15,628 bases of DNA from CAYOXD01 sp964407825 (GTDB lineage: Bacteria; Desulfobacterota; Desulfobacteria; Desulfobacterales; JAFDDL01): positions 1 through 15,628 of the forward strand of contig CAYOXD010000076.1 in the NCBI GenBank assembly GCA_964407825.1. Direction: 5' to 3'. Made by a program: the position numbers and the translations under genes. Positions within the stretch are counted from its first letter, which is position 1; every line of letters starts with the position of its first letter. The notes below the pieces were generated by a model that was given only the letters and a program-made list of their open reading frames with translations, searched no databases and was not told where the DNA came from. Below are positions 1 to 7,100 of this stretch, one piece after another.

Positions 1-302
1 AGGGCCAGGAGCAGATCGAAACCCGGATCGAAGCGGCCAGGAAGCGGATCGAGGAAGTGTATGGAAGTAAAATGGGCGGTTTCGATAATTACGAGATCGA
101 AATCTGGGAGGGAATCCCCTACGTGGAGATTCTCAAATACTCCCGGGAGAAGAAGGCGGACCTGATCGTCATGGCACATCACACCCGGGAGGTGGATCCC
201 GAGGAGGCGGTTCTCGGCAGCACGGTGGAGCAGGTGGTGCTCCGTGCCGCCAGCCCGGTGGCCAGCGTGAACCATCCGGACAAGGTGGTGGATGCCGCAT
301 GA
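1..302 (+). CDS. Universal stress protein (UspA family), C-terminal part only
   Basis: The reading frame is open from the left edge (first full codon at position 3), so the gene starts outside the window and only about 99 residues are seen. They match the second half of a UspA fold: a helix rich in E, R and K, a strand (VEILKYSREKKADLIVMA), then the loop and the closing GSTVEQVVLRAASPV segment. In ATP-binding Usp proteins the motif is G-x2-G-x9-G-S/T. Here the first part reads AHHT, so both early glycines are missing while the final GST is kept, and ATP binding is doubtful. It ends in TGA 36 bases before a receiver gene and probably belongs to the same transcript as the tmc genes. The family call is firm; the stimulus it answers to is unknown. 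Confidence 0.85.
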   Translation, partial: GQEQIETRIEAARKRIEEVYGSKMGGFDNYEIEIWEGIPYVEILKYSREKKADLIVMAHHTREVDPEEAVLGSTVEQVVLRAASPVASVNHPDKVVDAA

Positions 303-338
303 GCGGGCGACGCCCTTTTCAGACGACGGGGTGAATGG

Positions 339-761
339 ATGGATAAGCCGAAGGTACTGATTGTGGATGATGAGATCGAGATGCGCATTTTCCTTTCGGC
401 CCTCTTCGAGACCAACGGGTACCTGCCGGAGACCTCGCGTGATGGCAGGACCGGTCTGGAAAAGGCCAGGGAAATGGTGCCGGATCTCATCATCCTGGAT
501 GTGATGATGCCGGGGGAGGGAGGGGTTGCCATGTACCATGGGCTAAAGACGGATGAGCGGCTGCGGGCGATTCCGGTGATGGTGCTCTCCGCCGTGGCGG
601 CAAAGACATTCGCCCACTACCTGAAGATGCTCAGTGCCCAATTGCCCGGCGGGGTGCCGGATCCGGATGCCTATGTGGAAAAACCGCCGGATGCCGCGGT
701 CCTTCTGGATCTGGCCCGGCAGTTAATCAAGCGGCCCGGCCCCGGTGGCGCGGGCCGATGA
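339..761 (+). CDS. Stand-alone response regulator receiver (CheY-like)
   Basis: A 140-residue single-domain receiver with no output domain. The acidic pair is D10/D11, the phosphoacceptor is D54 in LDVMMPG, the switch serine is S84 and the conserved lysine is K115 in VEKPP. The distance from S84 to K115 is about 31 residues, longer than in CheY (about 22), so the alpha4/beta5 face carries an extension. The Gly/Pro/Arg-rich tail after residue 130 looks disordered. The ATG at 339 follows a GGGGTGA ribosome site. It lies between a Usp gene and tmcD and resembles the receiver at 4672-5025, which suggests both are phosphorelay parts serving the Tmc locus, probably with the histidine kinase at 5018-6964. 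The receiver fold is certain; the partner is inferred. Confidence 0.9.
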   Translation: MDKPKVLIVDDEIEMRIFLSALFETNGYLPETSRDGRTGLEKAREMVPDLIILDVMMPGEGGVAMYHGLKTDERLRAIPVMVLSAVAAKTFAHYLKMLSAQLPGGVPDPDAYVEKPPDAAVLLDLARQLIKRPGPGGAGR

Positions 762-780
762 ACAGAGGCAATTTTAGCGA

Positions 781-785
781 AGGAG
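781..785 (+). promoter_or_regulatory. Ribosome binding site that fixes the tmcD start
   Basis: AGGAG at 781-785 directly touches an ATG at 786, which leaves no spacer. It lies 9 bases before the in-frame ATG at 795, which is therefore the better start. Confidence 0.6.
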
Positions 786-794
786 ATGACTTGG

Positions 795-2051
795 ATGAAA
801 CCAATAGACCAGTGGGATTGGAGCCCCGGGAAGCGCGAGGTGGCCAATATCAGCCAGTGGGAGGCAACGTACGGGACGGTCATCGATCCGGTGGCCAGTC
901 CGGACGGAGAGAAGATCGCCGCTGTGGTTCGCTCGGACGAAATGGCGTTCAGCGTCTGCGAAAACGGACAAACCTGGGCGAACGGGTTTGACAAGATTTG
1001 GAACCTGCACTTCGGGCCGGACGGCCGGCTGGCCGCCCTGGTATCGGATACGGGCGCATGGACGGTGGCGGTGGATGGTACTGCCTGGGAGCAGAGCTAC
1101 GATTTTGTGTGGGCCCCCCTCTTTTCCGCCAATGGCCGAAATCTGGCGGTGGCGGCCCAGCAGGGAGCGCGCTATCTCATGATTCGAAATGGTGAGCCCT
1201 GGGAAGCTGACTTCAACCATGTGACCGATGCCACCATGAGTCCGGATGGTGCCAGAACGGCCGCGGCGGTGCAGACCCGGGCCCCCAATGAGGGGGATAT
1301 CTTCGAATGGCAGAAGGGATGCTACTCCGTCGCGGTGAACGGGGTTGCCTGGGAAAATAACTTCGTCAACGCCTACGATCCGGTTTTCAGCGGTGACGGC
1401 GAACACGTGGCCGCCACCGTACGCACCAGTCTCTACGAGTGCACCATCGCCGTGGACGGGACGCCGTGGACCCAGCGATATGCGGCCGCCTGGGAACCCC
1501 GGTTTTCGCCCCGCACCAACGCCGTGACGGCGCCCGTCAAAACGCCCCGGGGCTGGGTGTTGGCCCAGGACGGAATGCCGCTTTGGGGACCCTTCGTTCA
1601 GCTGTGGCACCATCAGTACAGTCCGGATGGAAGCCGGCTGGCAGCCCTGGTGGCGCCGAAGTTCGGCCGCTGGACGGTGGCGGTGGACGGCACCCCCTGG
1701 CAGGTGACGTTCAACGAGCTGGTGGATGATCTGTCCTTCAGCCCCGATGGCCGGCGGATCGCCTGCGTGGCCAAGGAGAAGGGAAACTGGCGGGTGGTGG
1801 TGGATGGCGAGCCCTGGCCCCAGCGCTTCGATATGGTGTGGCGGCCGGTCTTCAGCCAGGACGGCCGGCATCTGGCGGTCAAGGCCGAAAAAAACGGCCA
1901 TTACGCCATATTCGTCGATGCTCGTCCCGTGGCCCGGGATCTGGTGGCGGCCTGGGATCCCCGCTTCAGTCCGGCGGGGGACCAGGTGCTGGTGCGGGGA
2001 CTTAAAGACGAAGCCGGCCTCACCTGCGTGCGTCAGGTCGTGGGGCTGTGA
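795..2051 (+). CDS. tmcD: TmcD, Trp-rich propeller-like subunit of the Tmc redox complex
   Basis: A soluble 418-residue protein with no signal peptide or membrane segment. Nearly all of it consists of degenerate repeats of about 40 residues. Each has an F/W-rich strand, an FSPDGR-like turn, a hydrophobic strand (LAALV or similar) and a closing DGTPW/DGEPW turn. I count about ten units and more than 20 tryptophans. The SPDG turns resemble WD40/PD40 (TolB-like) beta-propeller blades. In Desulfovibrio, TmcD is the cytoplasmic Trp-rich subunit without cofactors, and position next to tmcC and tmcB supports this name. No cofactor-binding motif is visible. ATG 795 is preferred over 786 because of the AGGAG spacing. 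TmcC starts 36 bases after its stop, consistent with one operon. Its role in the complex (scaffold or docking site) is not established by sequence. Confidence 0.85.
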   Translation: MKPIDQWDWSPGKREVANISQWEATYGTVIDPVASPDGEKIAAVVRSDEMAFSVCENGQTWANGFDKIWNLHFGPDGRLAALVSDTGAWTVAVDGTAWEQSYDFVWAPLFSANGRNLAVAAQQGARYLMIRNGEPWEADFNHVTDATMSPDGARTAAAVQTRAPNEGDIFEWQKGCYSVAVNGVAWENNFVNAYDPVFSGDGEHVAATVRTSLYECTIAVDGTPWTQRYAAAWEPRFSPRTNAVTAPVKTPRGWVLAQDGMPLWGPFVQLWHHQYSPDGSRLAALVAPKFGRWTVAVDGTPWQVTFNELVDDLSFSPDGRRIACVAKEKGNWRVVVDGEPWPQRFDMVWRPVFSQDGRHLAVKAEKNGHYAIFVDARPVARDLVAAWDPRFSPAGDQVLVRGLKDEAGLTCVRQVVGL

Positions 2052-2087
2052 AAAACCTTCAACAGATCGTGACAGGAGAGACTTTCC

Positions 2088-2747
2088 ATGCATGCAATCT
2101 ACGGTTTTGTAAGCGGCCCTCTGGTGTGGGTGGCTTTTCTTCTCTTTATCGGCGGGAGCCTTTACCAGGTGATCACCCTGGCGCAGCTGGCCCGTAGCAG
2201 GGACGCCGTCGTGTTCGAATACATGAGCTTCCGGTTCGCCCTGCGCTCCATTCTCAAATGGTTGACACCCTTTGGGGCGGTGTCCATGCGCAAGAGGCCC
2301 TTGACGACCCTTGTGGCCTTCGCCTTTCACATCTGCGTCATTGCGGCACCGCTGTTCGTCTACGCCCATGTCGTTCTCGTGAAGGAGACCTGGAATATCA
2401 GCTGGTGGTATATGCCGGATGCCTGGGCGGACATGATGAGCCTCCTGGTGATCGGCGCATGCCTCTTCTTTCTCCTCCGGAGAATAACGCAGCCCGAGGT
2501 TCGGTATCTGACCACCCCCAGCGATTATCTGCTGCTTTCCATGGTGGCGGCGCCTTTTGTGACCGGGTTCTGGGCTTACCATCAGTTCCCGGGTGCCCAG
2601 GTGGCAACGATCCTTCATATGCTCTCAGGGGAAATCATGCTGGCCGCCATTCCCTTTACGCGAATCAGCCACATGTTCTTTTTCATCTTCACCCGAGGCT
2701 ACATCGGATCGGAGTTCGGGGCCGTCCGCCATGCCCAGGACTGGTAG
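2088..2747 (+). CDS. tmcC: TmcC, membrane cytochrome b-like subunit of the Tmc complex
   Basis: A 219-residue integral membrane protein with about five hydrophobic segments, at roughly residues 7-33, 72-98, 113-131, 145-164 and 172-203, as in NarI/DsrM-type cytochrome b subunits. Possible heme b ligands are histidines in or beside these segments: H81, H94, H165, H177 and H195. It should anchor the periplasmic TmcA and the cytoplasmic TmcB and carry electrons across the membrane, probably with menaquinone involvement; the family is known for this, the details here are inferred. An AGGAG site precedes the ATG at 2088, and the gene sits between tmcD and tmcB with short gaps, as expected for co-transcription. 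Confidence is high because of the full tmcDCBA context. Confidence 0.9.
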   Translation: MHAIYGFVSGPLVWVAFLLFIGGSLYQVITLAQLARSRDAVVFEYMSFRFALRSILKWLTPFGAVSMRKRPLTTLVAFAFHICVIAAPLFVYAHVVLVKETWNISWWYMPDAWADMMSLLVIGACLFFLLRRITQPEVRYLTTPSDYLLLSMVAAPFVTGFWAYHQFPGAQVATILHMLSGEIMLAAIPFTRISHMFFFIFTRGYIGSEFGAVRHAQDW

Positions 2748-2809
2748 AAGAACCGCTCTTGAAACTTAAAACCTTACTACCTCCGGCCCAGCCGGATCAG
2801 GAGACAGCA

Positions 2810-4147
2810 ATGGCTCGAACAGGTAAAAACGCATATCCTTTTACCAGTGATGTGGGGATCGACGAGGGGGCCCGGCGCCTGACCCCCGGTCGAATCCAAC
2901 AGGTGATCAACCGGATGCTCGATACGGAAGCGGGCGCCAGATTCCAGGTCTACGTGGACACCTGCGCCCACTGCGGCATGTGCGCCGAGGCCTGCCATTT
3001 TTACCTCTCCCACGACGGAGAGCCCAGATTCTCACCGGCCGCCAAGGTGAAACAGACCCTGGGGGAAATCATCAAGAGACGCGGTGAGGTGGATGTGGAT
3101 CTCATTCGCCGGGCCACCGAGGTGGCCTATACCGAGTGCAACCTGTGCCGCAGGTGCGCCATGTACTGTCCGCTGGGTATCGACGTGGCCTACCTGATGC
3201 TGTTCGTTCGGCGGATCGGCCACTTTCTCGGCACCACCCCCCAGTACATCCAGGACACGGCCCACAGCCACTCTGCCACAATGAACCAGATGTGGGTGAA
3301 AGACGACGAGTGGATCGACACCCTCTTCTGGCAGGAGGAGGAGGCCCAGGACGAGATGGCTTCCCTTCGGATCCCCCTGGAGAAGGAGGGGGCGGACGTG
3401 ATGTACTCGGTCATCGGGCCCGAGCCCAAATTCCGTGCCCAGCTCATCTACCAGGCGGCCGTGATCATGAACGCGGCCGGCGTGGACTGGACCATGCCAG
3501 CCTCCCCGGGCTGGGACAACAGCGACATGTGCATGTATACCGGCGATCAGGACATGATGGCCCGGCTCAAGCGCAAGCACTTCGAAACCGCCATGCGCCT
3601 GAAAGCAAAGCGCATCGTCATGGGCGAGTGCGGGCATGCCTTCCGCAGCGTCTACGACATGGGAAACCGCGCCTTGGGCTGGCGCATGCCGCCGGTGCCC
3701 GTCGTCCACGCCATCGAGTTTTATTACGAGCTCCTGAAGGCGGGGAAGATCAAGGTGGCGAAAAAGTTCGAGTCCCCCGTGACCATTCACGATCCCTGCA
3801 ACATCGTCCGGGGCCGGGGGCTTCACGAGATGCTTCGCTACGTGGCCGGCGAGACCTGCGAGACGGTGATCGAGATGCACCCGAACCGGGAGCACAACTA
3901 CTGCTGTGCCGCCGGCGGCGGGGTCATCAACTGCGGCCCGCCCTTCAAGATGAAGCGCGTGGAGGGAAACCGCGTCAAGGCCGAGCAGCTCTTCGCCGCC
4001 AAGATCCGGGGGGCCCGCACCCTCATCGCCCCCTGTCACAATTGCCACGGCGGCCTGGAGGATATCATACACGAGAACCACATCGGCATGGATCTGAAGT
4101 TCATGGGCGATATCATATACGAGGTCATGGAAAAGCCCGCGGCGTAG
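2810..4147 (+). CDS. tmcB: TmcB, HdrD/DsrK-like iron-sulfur subunit of the Tmc complex
   Basis: A cytoplasmic protein of 445 residues. Two [4Fe-4S] motifs of the CxxCxxCxxxC type lie at C52/C55/C58/C62 and C110/C113/C116/C120, the second followed by P as in ferredoxins. The C-terminal CCG domain of heterodisulfide-reductase type has C330 (HDPC), the pair C365-C366 (YCCAAGGG) and C409/C412 (CHNC), expected to bind a catalytic or non-cubane cluster. The N-terminal CCG copy is degenerate, with only MCMYTG and ECGHAF remnants. This layout fits TmcB, the HdrD-like subunit that exchanges electrons on the cytoplasmic side. The ATG at 2810 follows AGGAGA; the frame is open as far as 2258, but that part overlaps tmcC and is not coding. 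The partner oxidant in the cytoplasm is unknown. Confidence 0.93.
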   Translation: MARTGKNAYPFTSDVGIDEGARRLTPGRIQQVINRMLDTEAGARFQVYVDTCAHCGMCAEACHFYLSHDGEPRFSPAAKVKQTLGEIIKRRGEVDVDLIRRATEVAYTECNLCRRCAMYCPLGIDVAYLMLFVRRIGHFLGTTPQYIQDTAHSHSATMNQMWVKDDEWIDTLFWQEEEAQDEMASLRIPLEKEGADVMYSVIGPEPKFRAQLIYQAAVIMNAAGVDWTMPASPGWDNSDMCMYTGDQDMMARLKRKHFETAMRLKAKRIVMGECGHAFRSVYDMGNRALGWRMPPVPVVHAIEFYYELLKAGKIKVAKKFESPVTIHDPCNIVRGRGLHEMLRYVAGETCETVIEMHPNREHNYCCAAGGGVINCGPPFKMKRVEGNRVKAEQLFAAKIRGARTLIAPCHNCHGGLEDIIHENHIGMDLKFMGDIIYEVMEKPAA

Positions 4148-4188
4148 CGGACGCCGGAGGTCCTTCGAGCGTCCGGGCGCGAAGCGCC
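4148..4188 (+). repeat. Two adjacent hairpins between tmcB and tmcA
   Basis: CGGACGC (4148-4154) pairs perfectly with GCGTCCG (4169-4175) around a 14-base loop. Next to it, GGCGC-GAA-GCGCC (4176-4188) forms a tight 5-bp stem. No T run follows, so this is not a normal intrinsic terminator. Within an operon such hairpins can mark RNA processing or set different mRNA levels for the genes on each side. The 110-base gap is the largest inside the tmc genes. The function is inferred. Confidence 0.4.
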
Positions 4189-4258
4189 ATGTCCGGGTGG
4201 GTGACCGATACACAGCGCCCTCCATGTCATCATGGGGGCATAACCAGGGAGAGATCCG

Positions 4259-4648
4259 ATGCGTAAACGGTTTCTTTGGATATCTTTTTCTTTTATACTG
4301 ATTACGGTGCTCTTTTCGGGCGGTTGGGCCCTTTGTCAGGACAACGTCAGGGTCGTGGATGACAGCGCCTATACCCGTTTGATGCGGCCCAAGGTGCCCT
4401 TCAACCATGACGCGCACAACGAGGCGGCCGGCATCGAGGAGTGCAACGTATGCCACCACGTATATGACGGTGTCGAGAAGGTGGCGGACCAGTCTTCCGA
4501 GGACCAGGAGTGCTCGAGTTGCCATGTGGACAAGCAGGGGGGCAGCCTTCTCGATCTGACCCGTGTTTACCACAAGCGATGCAGGGAATGCCACATGAAA
4601 GAGGGAAAGGGTCCCGTCATGTGCAGCCAATGCCATGTCCGTCGGTAA
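4259..4648 (+). CDS. tmcA: TmcA, periplasmic type II tetraheme cytochrome c3
   Basis: A 129-residue protein with a Sec signal (basic MRKR, hydrophobic core to about residue 24, likely cleavage near ALC-QD), so the mature form is periplasmic. Four heme-attachment motifs, all CxxCH, lie at C62-H66, C85-H89, C108-H112 and C122-H126. Exactly four other histidines remain (H50, H53, H67, H105), matching four bis-histidine hemes as in cytochrome c3. None of the motifs is the CxxxxCH form found in Desulfovibrio TpI-c3. The mature chain is slightly acidic. TmcA is known to take electrons from TpI-c3 coupled to periplasmic hydrogenase or formate dehydrogenase and pass them to TmcBC. The ATG at 4259 follows a GGGAGA site. 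A separate promoter is possible in the preceding gap but I cannot identify one. Confidence 0.93.
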   Translation: MRKRFLWISFSFILITVLFSGGWALCQDNVRVVDDSAYTRLMRPKVPFNHDAHNEAAGIEECNVCHHVYDGVEKVADQSSEDQECSSCHVDKQGGSLLDLTRVYHKRCRECHMKEGKGPVMCSQCHVRR

Positions 4649-4671
4649 TAAATGTAAAGGAGAAAGCCCCT

Positions 4672-5025
4672 ATGGCAAAGACGATTTTAATCATTGACGA
4701 TGATCCGGTGGTGGTGAAATATTTGTCCAATCTGTTCCAGGACAACGGCTATGAGACCTTGGCGGCGGCCTCCGCCAGGGAGGGGATGGACGTGTTAAAG
4801 GGGACGGTGCCGGATCTGATGACCCTGGATCTGGAGATGCCGGGAGGATGGGGCGCCCAGTTCTACCGGCAGGTGACCAAGGAGGAACGGTTGAAGGACA
4901 TTCCCGTGATCGTCATCAGCGGGGTGGCCGGCCGGCACGCCATCAAGAAGGCGGTGGCTTATATGGCCAAACCCTTCGATCCGGACAAGCTGGTTGCAAT
5001 TGTGAGAAAGACCATCGGTGACTGA
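4672..5025 (+). CDS. Stand-alone response regulator receiver (CheY-like)
   Basis: A 117-residue single-domain receiver. Acidic residues are D9-D11, the phosphoacceptor is D53 (LDLEMPG), the switch serine S83 and the conserved lysine K100 (MAKPFDP). The stretch S83-K100 is only about 17 residues, shorter than in CheY (about 22), while the paralog at 339-761 is longer. An AAAGGAG site precedes the ATG at 4672; the frame is open further upstream but that part overlaps tmcA. The stop overlaps the GTG start of the following histidine kinase by 8 bases, a sign of translational coupling, so the kinase is the obvious phosphodonor. The receiver fold is certain; downstream output is unknown because there is no DNA-binding domain. 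Confidence 0.92.
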   Translation: MAKTILIIDDDPVVVKYLSNLFQDNGYETLAAASAREGMDVLKGTVPDLMTLDLEMPGGWGAQFYRQVTKEERLKDIPVIVISGVAGRHAIKKAVAYMAKPFDPDKLVAIVRKTIGD

Positions 5026-6964
5026 GAAGATAACGGAAACACTTCTGTTGGTGGACGATGAGCCGGGAATCCGGAAGGTGCTGGGGATATCCCTTGCCGA
5101 CTTGGGCTATCGGGTGCTGACGGCGGAAAACGGGGAGGCGGCGCTGGCGATGTTCCGGGCCCACTGCCCGGCGATCGTCTTGACGGACATCAAGATGCCC
5201 GGGATGGACGGTATCGATCTTCTCAAAGCCATCAAGGGGGAGAGCCCGGACACGGAAGTCATCATGATTACCGGCCATGGGGATATGGAACTGGCCATCG
5301 AGAGCATCAAGTTCGAGGCCACCGACTTTGTCACCAAACCGATCCGGGACGACATCCTGTCCATCGCCCTCAAGCGGGCCAGGGACAGGATCGCCATGCG
5401 GGCAAAGCTTCGGGCGTACACGGAGAACCTCGAGCGGCTGGTGGCGGAGAAATCCGCCCGGCTCGTCGAGGCGGAACGCCAGGCCGCGGTGGGGCAGACC
5501 GTGGAGGGCCTGGCCAGGGCCTTCAGCAACATCGCGGGGGATATGAGGGGGGGCATCCACTACTTCAACGAGATGCCCTGCTACGTGTCCATCCACAGCA
5601 GCGAGTTCAAGATCGTGGCCGCCAACCAGCTCTTCCTGGAGCGCATCGGCGACAGGATCGGTGCGAGGAGTTGGGAAATTTACGGGAGAAACAGCGATGC
5701 CCGGCCCAGCCCCGTGGAAGAAACCTTCCGCACCGGCCAGGGCCAGCGGGCCCGGCGGCGTATCTGCCTGGCGGACGGTTCCCGCACCACCCTGATGGTC
5801 CACACCGCTCCCATCCGGAACCGGGAGCGGGGGGTGGAACTGGTCCTTGAAATATCCGCCGATATGACGGAGATGAACCGGCTCCAGACGGAGCTTCGGG
5901 CCACCCAGACGCGTTTCGAGCAGCTCTTTGACGAGGTGCCCTGCTATATCAGCGTTCAGGACCGGCAGTTCCGGCTCACCGCCGCCAACAGGCGCTTCAA
6001 GGAGGACTTCGGTGAAATCGAAGGGGGGTTCTGCCACGAACACTATAAGCACCGGGACTCCTCCTGCCCCAACTGCCCGGTGGCGAAAACCTTCCGGGAC
6101 GGCCGGTCCCATTCCCACGAAACCGTGGTGCGCTCCAAGTCCGGCGAGCAGTACAACGTGCTGATATGGACCGCGCCGCTTCGGGATGAGACGGGCGAGG
6201 TCACCCAGGTTATGGAGATGTCCACCAACATCACCCAGGTGCGGCAGCTGGAAAATCGCCTGTCCTCCCTCGGCCTTCTCATCGGATCGGTGTCCCACGC
6301 CATCAAGGGGCTTCTGACGGGCCTGGATGGCGGCATGTATCTGCTGGGTGCCGGCTTTGCCAAATCCAACGAGGCCCAGATCCAGGAGGGCTGGGAAACG
6401 GTCCGGATGATGGTGGAGCGGATCCGGCGGATGGTGCTGGACATCCTCTACTATGCCCGGGAGAAGGACCTGAAGTGGGAGCGCATCGATGTGGTGAGCC
6501 TGGTCCGGGAAACCGTCGCTCCCCTTGAAAAGGAGATTTCCGAGGCGGGAATCGATTTTTCCGTGGATATGGCCCCCGCCCTTCGCGCGGTGGAACTGGA
6601 CACCGGCATCATCCGCTCGGTCCTGGGCAACATGCTGGAAAACGCCATCGATGCCTGCCGGATGGATGCCTCCGGCAGGAAGCACCGAATCGGTCTGCGG
6701 GTCCGGCCCGATCCCCGTTACCTCTTCTTCGAGGTGGTGGACAACGGGATCGGCATGGACGACAAGACCCGGGAGAGCCTCTTTAAGACCGTGCACTCCA
6801 CAAAGGGCAAGCGTGGCACCGGCCTTGGGCTTTTTATGTCCGGCCGGATCATCGCCCAGCAGGGGGGCGCGATATCGGTCACCTCCATCCCCGGCCAGGG
6901 CAGCACCTTTACCCTCAAGATTCCCAGGGAGCGCAACGCCTCCCTGTCGCCGACCAGGTCCTAA
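5018..6964 (+). CDS. Hybrid sensor histidine kinase: receiver, coiled coil, two PAS domains, HisKA, HATPase
   Basis: A soluble 648-residue kinase starting at GTG 5018. Order: receiver 1-125 (D13/D14, phosphoacceptor D57 in TDIKMPG, K107); helical linker about 118-165; PAS1 about 182-290; PAS2 about 298-410; dimerisation/phosphoacceptor region with H427 in VSHAIK; ATPase with N-box near N538-N542, G1 DNGIGM (575-580) and G2 GTGLGL (600-605). There is no membrane segment, so it senses a cytoplasmic signal. The PAS domains are tandem duplicates: both open with PCYVS/PCYIS. PAS2 has a cysteine group C339/C350/C353 (CxxC after a His-rich stretch), while PAS1 has S218 and S231 at the outer positions. 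That cysteine group resembles a thiol or metal redox sensor, which would fit a kinase beside an electron-transfer complex. An N-terminal receiver on a kinase suggests a multi-step relay with the two stand-alone receivers. Confidence 0.93.
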   Translation: MTEKITETLLLVDDEPGIRKVLGISLADLGYRVLTAENGEAALAMFRAHCPAIVLTDIKMPGMDGIDLLKAIKGESPDTEVIMITGHGDMELAIESIKFEATDFVTKPIRDDILSIALKRARDRIAMRAKLRAYTENLERLVAEKSARLVEAERQAAVGQTVEGLARAFSNIAGDMRGGIHYFNEMPCYVSIHSSEFKIVAANQLFLERIGDRIGARSWEIYGRNSDARPSPVEETFRTGQGQRARRRICLADGSRTTLMVHTAPIRNRERGVELVLEISADMTEMNRLQTELRATQTRFEQLFDEVPCYISVQDRQFRLTAANRRFKEDFGEIEGGFCHEHYKHRDSSCPNCPVAKTFRDGRSHSHETVVRSKSGEQYNVLIWTAPLRDETGEVTQVMEMSTNITQVRQLENRLSSLGLLIGSVSHAIKGLLTGLDGGMYLLGAGFAKSNEAQIQEGWETVRMMVERIRRMVLDILYYAREKDLKWERIDVVSLVRETVAPLEKEISEAGIDFSVDMAPALRAVELDTGIIRSVLGNMLENAIDACRMDASGRKHRIGLRVRPDPRYLFFEVVDNGIGMDDKTRESLFKTVHSTKGKRGTGLGLFMSGRIIAQQGGAISVTSIPGQGSTFTLKIPRERNASLSPTRS

Positions 6965-6979
6965 TCGCCATCGGCGATT
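6963..6979 (+). terminator. Hairpin at the end of the kinase gene, possible weak terminator
   Basis: AATCGCC-ATC-GGCGATT is a perfect 7-bp stem with a 3-base loop that includes the end of the kinase stop codon. Only TTT and then CC follow, so it is a weak terminator at best. It marks the end of the tmc-signalling block before the 120-base gap to the HD-GYP gene. I saw no convincing promoter in that gap (6980-7090). Confidence 0.3.
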
Positions 6980-7100
6980 TCCAAAGCGGTTCACTTTTAT
7001 CGAATCCTATGCTAATCTTTCGTCGATTTGTCTTGCCAGGGGATCAGACAATTCTTGGGCTCCATATTCTTTCATACGACGACCTGGCTCGGAGACGCCT

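Noticed and set aside
2258..2809. N-terminal extension of TmcB
   Set aside because: The frame is open, but it lies inside tmcC in another frame, has no TmcB-like sequence, and a good ribosome site precedes ATG 2810.
4943..6994. Very long antisense open frame opposite the histidine kinase
   Set aside because: Low-complexity His/Gly/Pro/Arg composition typical of the antisense of GC-rich genes; the plus strand carries clear conserved domains. The same applies to long antisense frames at 774-2618, 3032-4636 and 11899-13971.
6980..7100. Promoter for the HD-GYP gene
   Set aside because: Only poor matches such as TTGTCT-N17-ATTCTT were found and no sigma-54 GG-N10-GC element with the right flanks, so none was annotated.
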